Of a DNA stretch of 35,401 nt, positions 1 to 9,616 are shown in pieces (position 1 is the stretch's first letter; the number at the start of each line of letters is the position of its first letter). The stretch spans positions 1 through 35,401 of the forward strand of contig QCKZ01000011.1 of assembly GCA_003214975.1 (NCBI GenBank), written 5' to 3'. A model generated the notes under the pieces. The model ran no database searches, was not told the DNA's origin, and saw only the letters and a program-made list of their open reading frames with translations. Position numbers and translations under genes: made by a program. The stretch comes from Prochlorococcus sp. AG-412-C21. GTDB taxonomy: Bacteria; Cyanobacteriota; Cyanobacteriia; PCC-6307; Cyanobiaceae.

Positions 1-2624
1 TACAAGATAAAATTTATAAAATAAAAGAAGGGTTCTATACCGAATTTGTAAGAATATTTACCCAATTAGCTTATATAAAATTAATTGAATTAAAGAAAAG
101 TTTTTCTATATTCAACTTCAATGATCTTATAAAGACTGTAGAAAAAAAATTTCTAGATTCAGAAATTAATAATAGTATTCCTCTATCAAAAATTCAAAAA
201 AGATTTAAATTTGTCTTAGTAGATGAGTTTCAAGATACAGATAATACTCAGTGGAATTTAATAAAAAAGTTCTTTAATACTAAAAATCATTTTTTACTTT
301 GTGTAGGTGATCCAAAACAAGCGATCTACAAATTTAGAGGTGGAGATATTGAAACTTACTTAGAGGCAAGATCTAAAGCAATCGAAATTTTTAGTCTTAC
401 AGATAACTATAGATCCTCAAAAAATTTAATAGATGTTATTAATAAACTTTATAAGAATGGACTTAAACAATCAAAACTAAACTATAGAAACTTAACCTCT
501 AGAATTAGTGAAAATATTAATTCTGAATTTAAATTTAAGGATGTATTTGAAATTGTAGAATTTTCAAAAAAAGAGAATGATATAGAGGATCTTGTAACTC
601 ATTATATAGTTAACTTTATTTTAAATAATAAAGAAATTGATATAAATAAAATTGCGATTCTTACATTATATAATTCGCAATGCTTAGATTTGAAAAACAA
701 ATTAAATCAGTTTAACCTCCCATGCAAAATTCAAAATAAAAAAAATATATTTGATACAGAGGCAAGTACTCTATTATTTTCATTCATTGAATGTTTATTA
801 AATCCGAGGTTTTTTAATAATATAACTGTGCTTGCCGCATCAAAGTTTATAGAGATTGAATTAGAAGAATTTGTTGATGATGGAATTAGTAATAATTTAG
901 AAATTTTGATTAATAAATGCATTACTTGGTCCAAGGAACTTAGAGAAAAAGGTTTTTTAAATATTGTTAATGAACTTCTTAAAAATTATAAGTCACCCTC
1001 GATTATTCAAGATTCAGATTTAAATTCAAATTTATTTCAACTTTCAGAAATTGTTGAAATAGAATTAATCAATAATGATTTTAATCTCAATAAACTTTTT
1101 AACTGGTATAAAAATCAGTTAGATCATTCTTTAAGAATTTGTACTGGAGAAGATTTTTTGACGAAAGATTATAAGCTTCAAAATGGAATAAATCTTTCCA
1201 CAATTCATAGTAGTAAGGGCTTGGAATTTGACATAGTCCTATGTCCATATCTATCAATGATTTCTAATAAATCAAATAAAATTAAAGGACCCATTTGGAA
1301 ATCAAATATTGATAGAAACATATACATTAATATTTCTAATAATTACGAGAAGGTTGAAAAATATAAATTAATAGAAGAAAAAGATTTATTTAAAGAGAGT
1401 GAGAGGTTAATTTATGTAGCCCTTACAAGGAGCAAATATAAACTTATAGTTTTTAATGATTTAGAAGATAAAAATAATATTTTGAATAATGATTTACTCA
1501 ATAATTTAGAAAATATTGATATTTATAACTCTAATTCTGAAGATAGTATAGATAAACAGAAAATTAAAGAAAATTTTGCTAAGTTCCAAACTAACTTATT
1601 TAATAATAATCTTTGGAAAATAGATAATTTTAATAATAAAATATCTAAAGCATTTACTTCAGATCAATTAATTTCTTATTCAAGTTATTCTTCATGGATA
1701 CGTAAGGATAAAAATATTGATTCAGTCATTAATCAATATAAGGATTATGAAGATAATATCTCAATTATCAAAGATTCTAATTTTAAGAAATCAAAGAATT
1801 ATCCTAATTATTTTTCTAATCCAAATCCCTTAAGTGAATTCCCAAAAGGAACTATTGCTGGTACTTGCCTGCACAAAATAATAGAAAGATTTGAATTTAG
1901 AAACGACAATAATCAACAATTAATTGATTTGATTATTGAGGAATTAAACTTTCATCAAATAGATTCTTCTTTGGCTTTTAAAGTAAAAGATGCGATTTTA
2001 AGAATTATAAATATATCTTTGGGAAGTGAATTACAAAACAAGAAACTAGTTGATATTCCTAATGAATACCTACTTAAGGAGGTTAAATATGATTTGACTT
2101 TATCTTATGAAGGTAGAAATATAAATTCTCAGGATATATCAAAATGCTTTCTTTTAGATCAGGAATATGAATTTGGTAAAGAATATGCAAACAAAATAAA
2201 TGATCTTCAAATTATGAATAAAGGCTTTCATTCAGGATGTATTGATTGTATTTTTCCTATAGGAAATTCATTAGAAGATAGTAAATGGTGGGTAATTGAT
2301 TGGAAAAGTAATTTGATTTCTGGAAGTGATAATAGTGATTGTTTACCAAGAAACTATAATTATGAAAATATGAGAGATGAAATGATTAAACATCATTACC
2401 CCTTGCAATCTCATCTTTATTTATTGGCATTACATAGATTATTAAAGTGGCGACTTAAAAATTATCAACCACATAAAAATTTAGGAGGATATATTTATTT
2501 GTTTTTAAAGGGATTGCCAGATTTTGAATTATTTGAAAAATCTAATTCGAAAGATATATCTCCAGGTGTTTTTATTAGTAATGCACCTTTAAAGAGAATT
2601 AATTATTTAGATAACCTTTTTTAG
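1..2624 (+). CDS. recB: RecB, exodeoxyribonuclease V beta subunit (5' end outside window)
   Basis: This is the C-terminal roughly 870 residues of RecB, the UvrD-type helicase and nuclease subunit of the RecBCD enzyme that processes double-strand DNA ends. The reading frame is open from base 3, well before the first in-frame ATG at 690, so the gene is truncated only by the window edge. Visible helicase motifs are VDEFQDTD (motif II, near base 220), GDPKQAIYKFRGGD (motif III, near base 307), STIHSSKGLEFD (near 1198) and YVALTRSK (motif VI, near 1414). The nuclease domain follows, with GTCLHKIIERFEF (near 1860), VIDWKSN (near 2294) and LQSHLYLLALHRLL. The GGYIYLFLKG block is typical of RecB C-termini. 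recD starts one base after the stop, so the two are surely co-transcribed. The walker motif I lies upstream of the window. Confidence 0.95.
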   Translation, partial: QDKIYKIKEGFYTEFVRIFTQLAYIKLIELKKSFSIFNFNDLIKTVEKKFLDSEINNSIPLSKIQKRFKFVLVDEFQDTDNTQWNLIKKFFNTKNHFLLCVGDPKQAIYKFRGGDIETYLEARSKAIEIFSLTDNYRSSKNLIDVINKLYKNGLKQSKLNYRNLTSRISENINSEFKFKDVFEIVEFSKKENDIEDLVTHYIVNFILNNKEIDINKIAILTLYNSQCLDLKNKLNQFNLPCKIQNKKNIFDTEASTLLFSFIECLLNPRFFNNITVLAASKFIEIELEEFVDDGISNNLEILINKCITWSKELREKGFLNIVNELLKNYKSPSIIQDSDLNSNLFQLSEIVEIELINNDFNLNKLFNWYKNQLDHSLRICTGEDFLTKDYKLQNGINLSTIHSSKGLEFDIVLCPYLSMISNKSNKIKGPIWKSNIDRNIYINISNNYEKVEKYKLIEEKDLFKESERLIYVALTRSKYKLIVFNDLEDKNNILNNDLLNNLENIDIYNSNSEDSIDKQKIKENFAKFQTNLFNNNLWKIDNFNNKISKAFTSDQLISYSSYSSWIRKDKNIDSVINQYKDYEDNISIIKDSNFKKSKNYPNYFSNPNPLSEFPKGTIAGTCLHKIIERFEFRNDNNQQLIDLIIEELNFHQIDSSLAFKVKDAILRIINISLGSELQNKKLVDIPNEYLLKEVKYDLTLSYEGRNINSQDISKCFLLDQEYEFGKEYANKINDLQIMNKGFHSGCIDCIFPIGNSLEDSKWWVIDWKSNLISGSDNSDCLPRNYNYENMRDEMIKHHYPLQSHLYLLALHRLLKWRLKNYQPHKNLGGYIYLFLKGLPDFELFEKSNSKDISPGVFISNAPLKRINYLDNLF

Positions 2625-2625
2625 A

Positions 2626-4329
2626 ATGACAAAAACAACTACTGATATTGAAAAGTACCAATATGATCACATATTTAATTTAATCTTAGATATTTTTAAA
2701 TTCAATGAAAAAAAATATGGTAATTTTGTTAAAGATATAATAAGGATTTTATTAGAGTTCGAAAAAAATGGTGAGACTATTATTGATGTAGATAATAGTT
2801 TAATAATCTTTGAAATATTAGAAGATGGGTGGCCCAATACACATCTAGATATTCTAAAAAATATAGGCTTGATAGGCTTCCTTAATTCTCCATTCGTATT
2901 AGTAGATAGAAAATTATCCCTTGCAAAATGGTCAACAAAGATAGAAAGAGTTATTAATTCATTTTTAAAAAAAATAGATACCGATAATTTAATTAATTCG
3001 ATAATTTATGAAGATAATAATAAAATTGATCAAATTAAAAATATATTTAAATATTCAAACTTAGTTTTCCTTCAAGGAGGACCAGGCACAGGTAAAACAA
3101 CTTTAATAATAAATTTAATATTAGAGCTCCTTAAAGTTGATAACTTTTTAAATATTGGTTTGTCAGCTCCAACAGGTAAAGCTACAGCTCGTCTAAAAGA
3201 AGCTCTTAATGATAAAAAAAATATTTCCATTAGCAAATTCCTAGACCAAATAGAATTTCAAACTTTACATAGATGGATTTTAAATTCTCAAAATAAATCT
3301 CTTAAATTGAAATTTAAACTAAAAGAACTTGATGTTTTCATAATTGATGAAATGTCAATGGTTAATATCGATTTGATTGAATCAGTTTTAAGTTTACTAG
3401 CAAAGGATTGTAAAATTATTTTAGTTGGAGATAAGAATCAATTGTCCCCAGTAAATAACTGTTCTATCTGGAATTATTTGTTTGAATATTGTGAAAATAG
3501 TTCAATTAAATCTTGTGTAGTAAATTTAGAAAAAACTTACAGAAATATTGGAGATATAGCATTAATTAGTAGTTTAATATTTAATAATGATTATTCTTTA
3601 CTTAATCAAAAGATAAAGGAATTAGAAAAAGATACTAAATCAAAAGAAGTTACTATTTCAAGAAGTACAGAAAAAGATATTCCAAAACATCTATTTTTAT
3701 CAATTACAAGTCATCTAAATAAGTTAAATCTTTCAACATCAAATTTAAGTAAAAAAAAATATATATTTGATGAGGGCATTGATAATTTATTGCTTAATGA
3801 AAAAGATTTAGTAGATAAGATATTTCTGGATTTACAAAGTCACTTGATTTTATGTGAAAAAAATTCTGGAAGATGGAGTGTTGAATATTTGAATGAAATT
3901 GTTTTTGGTCAAAAAAAACCCTATGACCTTAAAACTCTTAACGAGGGTGTTCCGATCATGTGTACAAAAAATAATAATCAACTTGGATTGTCAAATGGGG
4001 ATATCGGTGTGCTTATAGGTTTAAAAAATGAAAGAAAATATCTTTTTAGAAAATTTAATGATAATAACGAAGAAATTGTCGCATTAATTGATCCATCTAA
4101 TTTAGAAAATGTTGTTCCAGCAATAGCCATTACTATTCATAAATCTCAAGGAAGTGAATCTGAGAAAGTAAGCATTTTGTGGTCCCAAAAATATAGAAGA
4201 AATCAATATGCTATAAAAGAACTAAAAGATAGTGATAATATCTTTTGTAGAGATAATTTTGAAAGAAGGTTATTTTATACTGCTGTTACAAGAGCAAAAA
4301 ATTTTTTAGATATATATTATTTAAATTAA
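2626..4329 (+). CDS. recD: RecD, exodeoxyribonuclease V alpha subunit
   Basis: This is the 5'-3' superfamily 1B helicase subunit of RecBCD. A poorly conserved N-terminal region of about 130 residues, which would contact RecC, precedes the motor. Walker A is GGPGTGKTTLI (about residues 151-161), followed by SAPTGKATARL, the Walker B-type DEMSMVN (about residue 241), VGDKNQLSPV, and in the C-terminal 2B/2A part AITIHKSQGSE and FYTAVTRAK. At 567 residues it is close to the usual length (around 600). It starts one base after recB stops. The protein is very rich in Lys, Asn and Ile, as expected for this AT-rich genome. A recC gene is not in the window and would have to lie elsewhere. Confidence 0.94.
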   Translation: MTKTTTDIEKYQYDHIFNLILDIFKFNEKKYGNFVKDIIRILLEFEKNGETIIDVDNSLIIFEILEDGWPNTHLDILKNIGLIGFLNSPFVLVDRKLSLAKWSTKIERVINSFLKKIDTDNLINSIIYEDNNKIDQIKNIFKYSNLVFLQGGPGTGKTTLIINLILELLKVDNFLNIGLSAPTGKATARLKEALNDKKNISISKFLDQIEFQTLHRWILNSQNKSLKLKFKLKELDVFIIDEMSMVNIDLIESVLSLLAKDCKIILVGDKNQLSPVNNCSIWNYLFEYCENSSIKSCVVNLEKTYRNIGDIALISSLIFNNDYSLLNQKIKELEKDTKSKEVTISRSTEKDIPKHLFLSITSHLNKLNLSTSNLSKKKYIFDEGIDNLLLNEKDLVDKIFLDLQSHLILCEKNSGRWSVEYLNEIVFGQKKPYDLKTLNEGVPIMCTKNNNQLGLSNGDIGVLIGLKNERKYLFRKFNDNNEEIVALIDPSNLENVVPAIAITIHKSQGSESEKVSILWSQKYRRNQYAIKELKDSDNIFCRDNFERRLFYTAVTRAKNFLDIYYLN

Positions 4330-4434
4330 ATCTTATTTTTGAGAAATTCTTAAGATTTTAACCCTAAGATGTTAGATTAATAATTCGGCTCTGAAAGGCT
4401 AGTCAACAATTTAAGTAAATTTAGATATTTGTTG

Positions 4435-4463
4435 AATGCCTAATCAGAAGATCATTGGGCATT
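4435..4463 (+). promoter_or_regulatory. Stem-loop directly before the RNA helicase start codon
   Basis: Two 10-base arms, AATGCCTAAT (4435-4444) and ATTGGGCATT (4454-4463), can pair over all ten positions with one G-U wobble, around a 9-base loop. The hairpin ends four bases before the ATG at 4468, so folding would occlude the ribosome landing site. No Shine-Dalgarno sequence is visible elsewhere. The pairing is seen directly; a role in translation control of the helicase is inference. Confidence 0.5.
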
Positions 4464-4467
4464 TAAA

Positions 4468-6249
4468 ATGGCTTTAAAAAAAGATAGTAAATCTCTTGAT
4501 AGTGATCAGGAGAAATCTCAGAATGAAGATGTTTCTCTAATTGAGTTAAATAACTTAGAGAACAAAACAGAAATTGAATCTCAACCATTGGAAGTATCGA
4601 GAGGGAATGATAATGATAATGGATTTCTAAATTTTGGGTTTAATCAATCGATCTTAAATTCGTTACGAAATAAAGGATACGAGAATCCAACTCCTATTCA
4701 AAAAGCTGCTATCCCGGAACTAATGTTGGGTAGAGATTTATTAGGCCAAGCTCAAACTGGAACAGGTAAAACAGCAGCTTTCGCATTGCCATTAATCGAA
4801 AAACTTTCAGATAATAAAGACTTAAATGCCAAGGTTTTAGTTATGACTCCTACCAGAGAGTTGGCAACTCAAGTGGCAGAATCTTTTAAAAGTTATAGTT
4901 CTGAATCTAGTAACTTTAAGACAGTTGCAATATATGGGGGTACCGACTATAGAAATCAAATTTCTGCATTGAAAAGGAAAGTTGATGTTGTAGTTGGAAC
5001 CCCTGGCAGAATAATGGATCACATAAGGCAAGGAACTTTTAAAATTAAGGACATTAGATGTCTTGTTTTAGATGAAGCCGATGAAATGTTAAATATGGGT
5101 TTCCTTGAAGATATTGAATGGATAATAGATCAACTTCCGGAAAACAAACAGATGGTATTGTTCTCAGCAACAATGCCTAATGAGATTAGAAATATAGCAA
5201 AAAAATATTTAAATGATCCCGCCGAAATATTAATCAAAAGTGTCAAAAAAGAAACTCAATTAATTTCGCAAAAATTTATATATGTCCAAAGGCATCATAA
5301 GTTAGATGCTTTAAAAAGAATATTAGAACTTAATAACGAGGGAGTAATTATTTTTGTAAGGACAAAATTACTTACTACTTCAATAGCTGAAGCTCTAGAA
5401 AATTCAGGTCATACTGTCGCAGTGCTTAACGGAGATATCCCTCAAAATCAGAGAGAAAATACTGTAGATAGATTGAAAAAAGGATTTATTGATATACTTG
5501 TTGCTACTGATGTTGCAGCTAGAGGATTAGATGTTGAGAGGATAAAACTCGTTGTTAATTACGATTTTCCTTTCGATAATGAAACATATACTCATAGAAT
5601 TGGAAGAACTGGCAGAGCAGGGAGATCTGGAGAGGCTATTTTATTCGTTAATCAAAGAGAAAAACATTTTCTAAGAAACTTAGAAAACTCAACAAGAACC
5701 AAGATTGAAGAAATTAATATACCAAGTAATAAAATAATAAATGAAAAAAGGATGGACAAACTTATAGAGAATCTTAATGAGAGTTCTTTGGCTCAAGAAG
5801 AAAATGAAGAAAATAAATCTTTGATTATTGATGTATTAGATAACTTAAAAGAAAAACACCCTATGGATGACTCTAATATTGCAATGGCGGCAATTAATTT
5901 AGTAATAGGTAATAAAGCATTTTTTGTTAATGAAGATGATTCTTGGATTCATAAACAAAATAATTCTGATCGAAATAGATCAAATAGAAATGCTAATAAT
6001 CGTTTAAGAAATTCAAATAGAAGAAATAATTATCAAAATGATTCTTTTGAAACCTATAAATTTAACTTTGGTAAATTTGATGGAGTTAGAGTGGGAAATA
6101 TTATATCTTCTATCTGCAATTCAACTAATATAAATGGTAGATCAATAGGTAAAATACAGATTTTTAATGATTATAGTTTGGTAGATTTGCCAAGAGATCT
6201 ACATAGAGAAACTAAAAATAAATTAAAAAAAATTAAAGTAAGAAGCTAA
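4468..6249 (+). CDS. deaD: DEAD-box ATP-dependent RNA helicase (DeaD/CsdA type)
   Basis: This is an RNA-unwinding ATPase of the CsdA/DeaD group, probably acting in RNA turnover, ribosome assembly and cold or stress adaptation. After an acidic 60-residue N-terminus come the Q motif (NPTPIQKAAIP, about residue 72), Walker A AQTGTGKT (about 95), PTRELA, VLDEADEMLNMGF (about 200), FSATMP, then the second RecA domain with VATDVAARGLDVE and HRIGRTGRAGR. A basic Asn/Arg-rich linker follows (about residues 500-525). The last 60 residues (FGKFDGVRVGNI and onwards) look like the DbpA-type RNA-binding domain found in DeaD. At 593 residues the length fits. The ATG follows a hairpin that could regulate translation. 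A small exported protein gene starts 9 bp downstream. Confidence 0.93.
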   Translation: MALKKDSKSLDSDQEKSQNEDVSLIELNNLENKTEIESQPLEVSRGNDNDNGFLNFGFNQSILNSLRNKGYENPTPIQKAAIPELMLGRDLLGQAQTGTGKTAAFALPLIEKLSDNKDLNAKVLVMTPTRELATQVAESFKSYSSESSNFKTVAIYGGTDYRNQISALKRKVDVVVGTPGRIMDHIRQGTFKIKDIRCLVLDEADEMLNMGFLEDIEWIIDQLPENKQMVLFSATMPNEIRNIAKKYLNDPAEILIKSVKKETQLISQKFIYVQRHHKLDALKRILELNNEGVIIFVRTKLLTTSIAEALENSGHTVAVLNGDIPQNQRENTVDRLKKGFIDILVATDVAARGLDVERIKLVVNYDFPFDNETYTHRIGRTGRAGRSGEAILFVNQREKHFLRNLENSTRTKIEEINIPSNKIINEKRMDKLIENLNESSLAQEENEENKSLIIDVLDNLKEKHPMDDSNIAMAAINLVIGNKAFFVNEDDSWIHKQNNSDRNRSNRNANNRLRNSNRRNNYQNDSFETYKFNFGKFDGVRVGNIISSICNSTNINGRSIGKIQIFNDYSLVDLPRDLHRETKNKLKKIKVRS

Positions 6250-6258
6250 ATATAGAGC

Positions 6259-6552
6259 ATGAACGCCAGCAAATATAAATTCTTTATTTTTGTGAATTTG
6301 ATGATTCTATTCAGTTCTTTTAATAGCTATTTTTTAGCCCATACGAAACAAAATTCAATAATAAAATTATTTTGTCTTCAGAGTGTCAAAGAGGAAATGT
6401 TGAAAGTAGAAATGGAATATAGTGAAGAAATTGCCAATGAAACTTGTGAATGTTACTACGAAGAATTTATACAAACTGCAAGTCATCAAGAGGCAAAAAC
6501 AAAATGTAAATTAGAAACTCAAAAAAGTTTAAATTATAACAGAAAAATTTAA
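6259..6552 (+). CDS. Small exported hypothetical protein with conserved-looking cysteines
   Basis: I do not recognise this 97-residue protein. Residues 1-28 have a basic start (KYK) and a hydrophobic stretch (FFIFVNLMILFSSF), consistent with a signal peptide or membrane anchor. The mature part is short, acidic and probably helical, with four Cys: one in LFCLQ, two in ETCECYY and one in TKCKL, which could form disulfides or bind metal. It sits 9 bp after the RNA helicase and 10 bp before the ABC exporter, so it is likely co-transcribed with both. The ordinary codon use and tight spacing support a real gene. Function unknown. Confidence 0.7.
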   Translation: MNASKYKFFIFVNLMILFSSFNSYFLAHTKQNSIIKLFCLQSVKEEMLKVEMEYSEEIANETCECYYEEFIQTASHQEAKTKCKLETQKSLNYNRKI

Positions 6553-6562
6553 TTGCTATTTT

Positions 6563-8335
6563 ATGAGATCTAAAAACCATCAAAATCCAATAATTAGACT
6601 TTATTTGAATCTTATTGAAGAAAGAAGATTACTATTTTTTGCTTTTTTTAGTTCCATAATTAATAAAATATTAGATTTAGCCCCCCCTGTAATAATTGGC
6701 CTCGCGGTGGATATCGTTGTAAAGGAACAGAATTCATGGATTGCAGGTTTTGGTTTGAAAGATGTTCCAGCACAATTGATTTTCCTTGCATTTGCATCAG
6801 GAATAGTTTGGTCTGGAGAATCTTCCTTTGAATATTTATATTCGGTTTTATGGAGAAATTTGGCTCAGCTATCGCAACATAAATTAAGAATAAAAGCTTA
6901 CGAGCATATACAAGAATTAGATATGGATTTTTTTGAAAATGATAATACTGGAAGACTCTTATCTATTTTGAATGATGATATAAATCAACTCGAGAGATTT
7001 CTAGACCAAGGGGCTAATCAGATTATTCAGCTATTTATAACTGTCTTAATAATTGGTGGTACGATGATTTTTGTTGCTCCAAAAATTGCTATATTTGCTT
7101 TCTTTCCTATCCCAATCATATTTTTAGGGTCAATTAAATTTCAAAGGAAGCTTGCTCCTAAATATAAAGATGTAAGAAATAAAGCTGGACTGTTGGCATC
7201 AAGACTGAATAATAATTTAAGTGGAATTCTGACTATAAAAAGTTTTACTAAAGAAAAATGGGAACTTAATAGATTAAATGAAGAAAGTCTCGCTTATCAA
7301 AGAAGTAATAAAGCTGCAATAAAATTATCCTCAGCTTTTATCCCTCTTATAAGATTTGCAATATTATTTGCTTTTATAGCAATTCTATTAATTGGAGGTT
7401 TCCAAACTTGGGATAAGACACTCAATGTAGGTACGTATAGTTTTTTAGTATTTATTACACAAAGACTACTATGGCCTTTAACTACTTTGGGTCATGTTTT
7501 AGATGATTTTCAGAGATCTATGGCATCAATAGAGAGAGTAATTGATCTTATAGATACCCCTATAAAAATTAAAGATGGAAAAATAAAAATTGAACCTAAA
7601 AATAGCAAAGGACAAATAATTTTTAATAATGTAAATTTTAATTATCCTGGACGAGACTTAACTTTAAAAAACATAAATTTCAAAATTGAAAATAACTCAA
7701 CATTAGGAATTGTTGGTTTGACAGGTTCCGGGAAAAGTACAATAATAAAACTTCTACTTAGGATTTATGATAGTAATAAAGGTTTAATAACCTTGGATGG
7801 CATCTCTGTTAAAGAAATTAATTTGAGGGATTTAAGAAAGTGTATATCTTTAGTTAGTCAAGAAACTTATTTATTTCATGGCAGTGTACAAGAAAATATT
7901 GCTTATGGCTCAATCAACCCAAGTTTGAAAGACATCATTAAAGCGTCAAAGATTGCTGAAGCTCATAAATTTATTGAACAATTGCCAGATGGTTATAAAA
8001 CTATAGTAGGAGAAAGGGGGCAAAGGCTCTCAGGCGGTCAACGCCAAAGAATTGCCTTGGCGAGAGCTGTTTTAAAGGATGCTCCAATATTAATATTAGA
8101 TGAGGCTACAGCCTCAGTTGATAATGAAACAGAAGCTTTAATTCAAAAATCATTATCTAAAATCACAAAAGAAAGAACCACTATAGTAATAGCTCATAGA
8201 TTAAGCACTATAAAAAATGCAGACAATATTATTGTTATTGATAAAGGTAAAATAGTTGAAAGTGGAAAACATGAAAACCTATTAGAACAGAACAAAATAT
8301 ATGCAGATTTGTGGAATGTTCAAGTAGGTATCTAG
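6563..8335 (+). CDS. ABC exporter, fused membrane and ATPase domains (MsbA/multidrug type)
   Basis: This is a half-size type IV ABC exporter that would act as a homodimer in a membrane. The N-terminal roughly 325 residues form the six-helix transmembrane domain (for example LDLAPPVIIGLAVDIVV and FAILFAFIAILLIGGF). The ATPase domain carries Walker A GLTGSGKST (about residue 386), the Q-loop SLVSQET, the signature LSGGQRQRIALARA (about 489), Walker B ILILDEATASVDNE (about 510) and the H-loop IAHR. All catalytic positions look intact. At 590 residues it has the usual length. The substrate cannot be read from sequence; lipids, peptides or drugs are all possible. It is the last gene of the helicase cluster and converges on the CyanoP gene with 17 bp between the stops. 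Confidence 0.9.
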   Translation: MRSKNHQNPIIRLYLNLIEERRLLFFAFFSSIINKILDLAPPVIIGLAVDIVVKEQNSWIAGFGLKDVPAQLIFLAFASGIVWSGESSFEYLYSVLWRNLAQLSQHKLRIKAYEHIQELDMDFFENDNTGRLLSILNDDINQLERFLDQGANQIIQLFITVLIIGGTMIFVAPKIAIFAFFPIPIIFLGSIKFQRKLAPKYKDVRNKAGLLASRLNNNLSGILTIKSFTKEKWELNRLNEESLAYQRSNKAAIKLSSAFIPLIRFAILFAFIAILLIGGFQTWDKTLNVGTYSFLVFITQRLLWPLTTLGHVLDDFQRSMASIERVIDLIDTPIKIKDGKIKIEPKNSKGQIIFNNVNFNYPGRDLTLKNINFKIENNSTLGIVGLTGSGKSTIIKLLLRIYDSNKGLITLDGISVKEINLRDLRKCISLVSQETYLFHGSVQENIAYGSINPSLKDIIKASKIAEAHKFIEQLPDGYKTIVGERGQRLSGGQRQRIALARAVLKDAPILILDEATASVDNETEALIQKSLSKITKERTTIVIAHRLSTIKNADNIIVIDKGKIVESGKHENLLEQNKIYADLWNVQVGI

Positions 8336-8352
8336 TATAGAATTTCTAAAAA

Positions 8353-8910
8353 CTATATTAAGAAGTTAAATGATTCAATTACATTATTAAACATTCCATC
8401 AACTTTATTCCATCTCTCTTCATTTGTTCCTACAGCAAAAGTATAAAGTGTTCCTCTATCAATTACGACAGTAGCAAGTTCATGTCTGGCCTGTTCATTT
8501 AAATTTAATTCATACTCTAAATCATAGAAAATATGATTAGATGCCTCCCTCTTGTTAGTATTTATAAGTTTTATCTCTCTACCTGAACCTTCGGGAGCAA
8601 TGACTTTATCAATTAATGTTTGTCCTACTTCACTTGGGCTTCCTAATTGCTCTAATTGAATCTCCTTATTTACATCAGAAATTACTAAACTTAGTGTCTC
8701 ATTACTGTTGATTAAATCATGATAAATAATTTCAGGACCTCCATCGACTTTTACTCTGGTCCATCCTGTGGGATACAAAAAGGCATATCTTCCATCGGGG
8801 CTTTGATAAGCTTCTAATCCAGCATTGAGACCTCCACTACAAGCGCTAAGTGTTAAACATAAAAAAATCAAAAATAAATATTTGAGAGGGTTAAATTTAA
8901 TATTTTTCAT
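8353..8910 (-). CDS. CyanoP, PsbP-like photosystem II lumenal lipoprotein
   Basis: This is the cyanobacterial PsbP homologue, a thylakoid-lumen lipoprotein involved in photosystem II assembly. The N-terminus has a basic start, a hydrophobic core and the lipobox LSAC, placing the lipidated Cys at residue 24. The mature domain shows PsbP-family features: YQSPDGRYAFLYPTGWTRV near its start, a central Asp/Glu-rich region, YDLEYELN, and a C-terminal TLYTFAVGTNEERW segment. At 185 residues the length fits. It is a single gene facing recR across a 103-bp divergent promoter region. Confidence 0.88.
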   Translation of the reverse strand: MKNIKFNPLKYLFLIFLCLTLSACSGGLNAGLEAYQSPDGRYAFLYPTGWTRVKVDGGPEIIYHDLINSNETLSLVISDVNKEIQLEQLGSPSEVGQTLIDKVIAPEGSGREIKLINTNKREASNHIFYDLEYELNLNEQARHELATVVIDRGTLYTFAVGTNEERWNKVDGMFNNVIESFNFLI

Positions 8911-9013
8911 TTTGTTTGGAATTACTAACTAAAAACATAATAAGACATTAAAAGCAAACAATTATGGCAATTCAGAATTTTGCGTCTAAATTATTCCTAG
9001 AAATAGTTTAATT

Positions 9014-9613
9014 TTGATTACCTATACCAAACCGCTTTCAAAATTAATTGGTCATTTTGAGAAATTCCCAGGGATTGGTCCAAGAACAGCTCAAAGATTA
9101 GCTCTGTTTATTTTAAAACAACCTGAAAGCACAATAAGGGATTTTTCAAAGGCTCTTTTAGAAGCTCATAGTAATGTTGGTCGTTGTAAAAAATGCTTCA
9201 ATTTGACTTCAGAAGATGAATGTGAAATTTGTAGAAATACTGAAAGAAACCAAAAACTAATCTGTGTAGTAGCGGAAACCAAAGATTTGCTTGCTTTAGA
9301 ACGTGCTAGAGAATTTAAAGGTGTATACCATGTTATTGGTGGTTTAATATCTCCAATGGATTCTGTTGGACCTGAACTCTTAGAAATAAGAAGCTTAGTA
9401 GAACGAGTTAGTAAGTCTGAAATAGATGAGATCATATTGGCATTGACCCCAAGTGTTGAGGGAGATACAACAAGTCTTTATATTGGAAAATTGTTAGCCC
9501 CTTTTACTAAAGTTACGAGGATTGCATATGGCCTACCAATGGGCAGTGAACTTGAATATGTTGATGAAGTTACACTTGCAAGGGCCTTAGAAGGAAGAAC
9601 AAAACTAAATTAG
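9014..9613 (+). CDS. recR: RecR, recombination mediator
   Basis: RecR works with RecO (and RecF) to load RecA on single-stranded DNA. The helix-hairpin-helix segment [13 protein letters not shown] lies at residues 18-30. The four-Cys zinc finger is CKKC...CEIC (about residues 57-72). The Toprim domain begins [17 protein letters not shown] (about 81), and [13 protein letters not shown] follows. At 199 residues it is canonical. The start is TTG at 9014, which gives [11 protein letters not shown], the expected RecR N-terminus; no ATG would fit. lipA starts 3 bp after the stop. RecR occurs here near a RecBCD locus, so both double-strand-break and gap repair routes are probably present. Confidence 0.95.
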   Translation: MITYTKPLSKLIGHFEKFPGIGPRTAQRLALFILKQPESTIRDFSKALLEAHSNVGRCKKCFNLTSEDECEICRNTERNQKLICVVAETKDLLALERAREFKGVYHVIGGLISPMDSVGPELLEIRSLVERVSKSEIDEIILALTPSVEGDTTSLYIGKLLAPFTKVTRIAYGLPMGSELEYVDEVTLARALEGRTKLN

Positions 9614-9616
9614 ACA

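Noticed and set aside
4328..4358. AAATCTTA/TAAGATTT stem after recD
   Set aside because: Eight weak A-T-rich pairs with a 15-base loop and no clear T-run; may help end transcription but cannot be supported.
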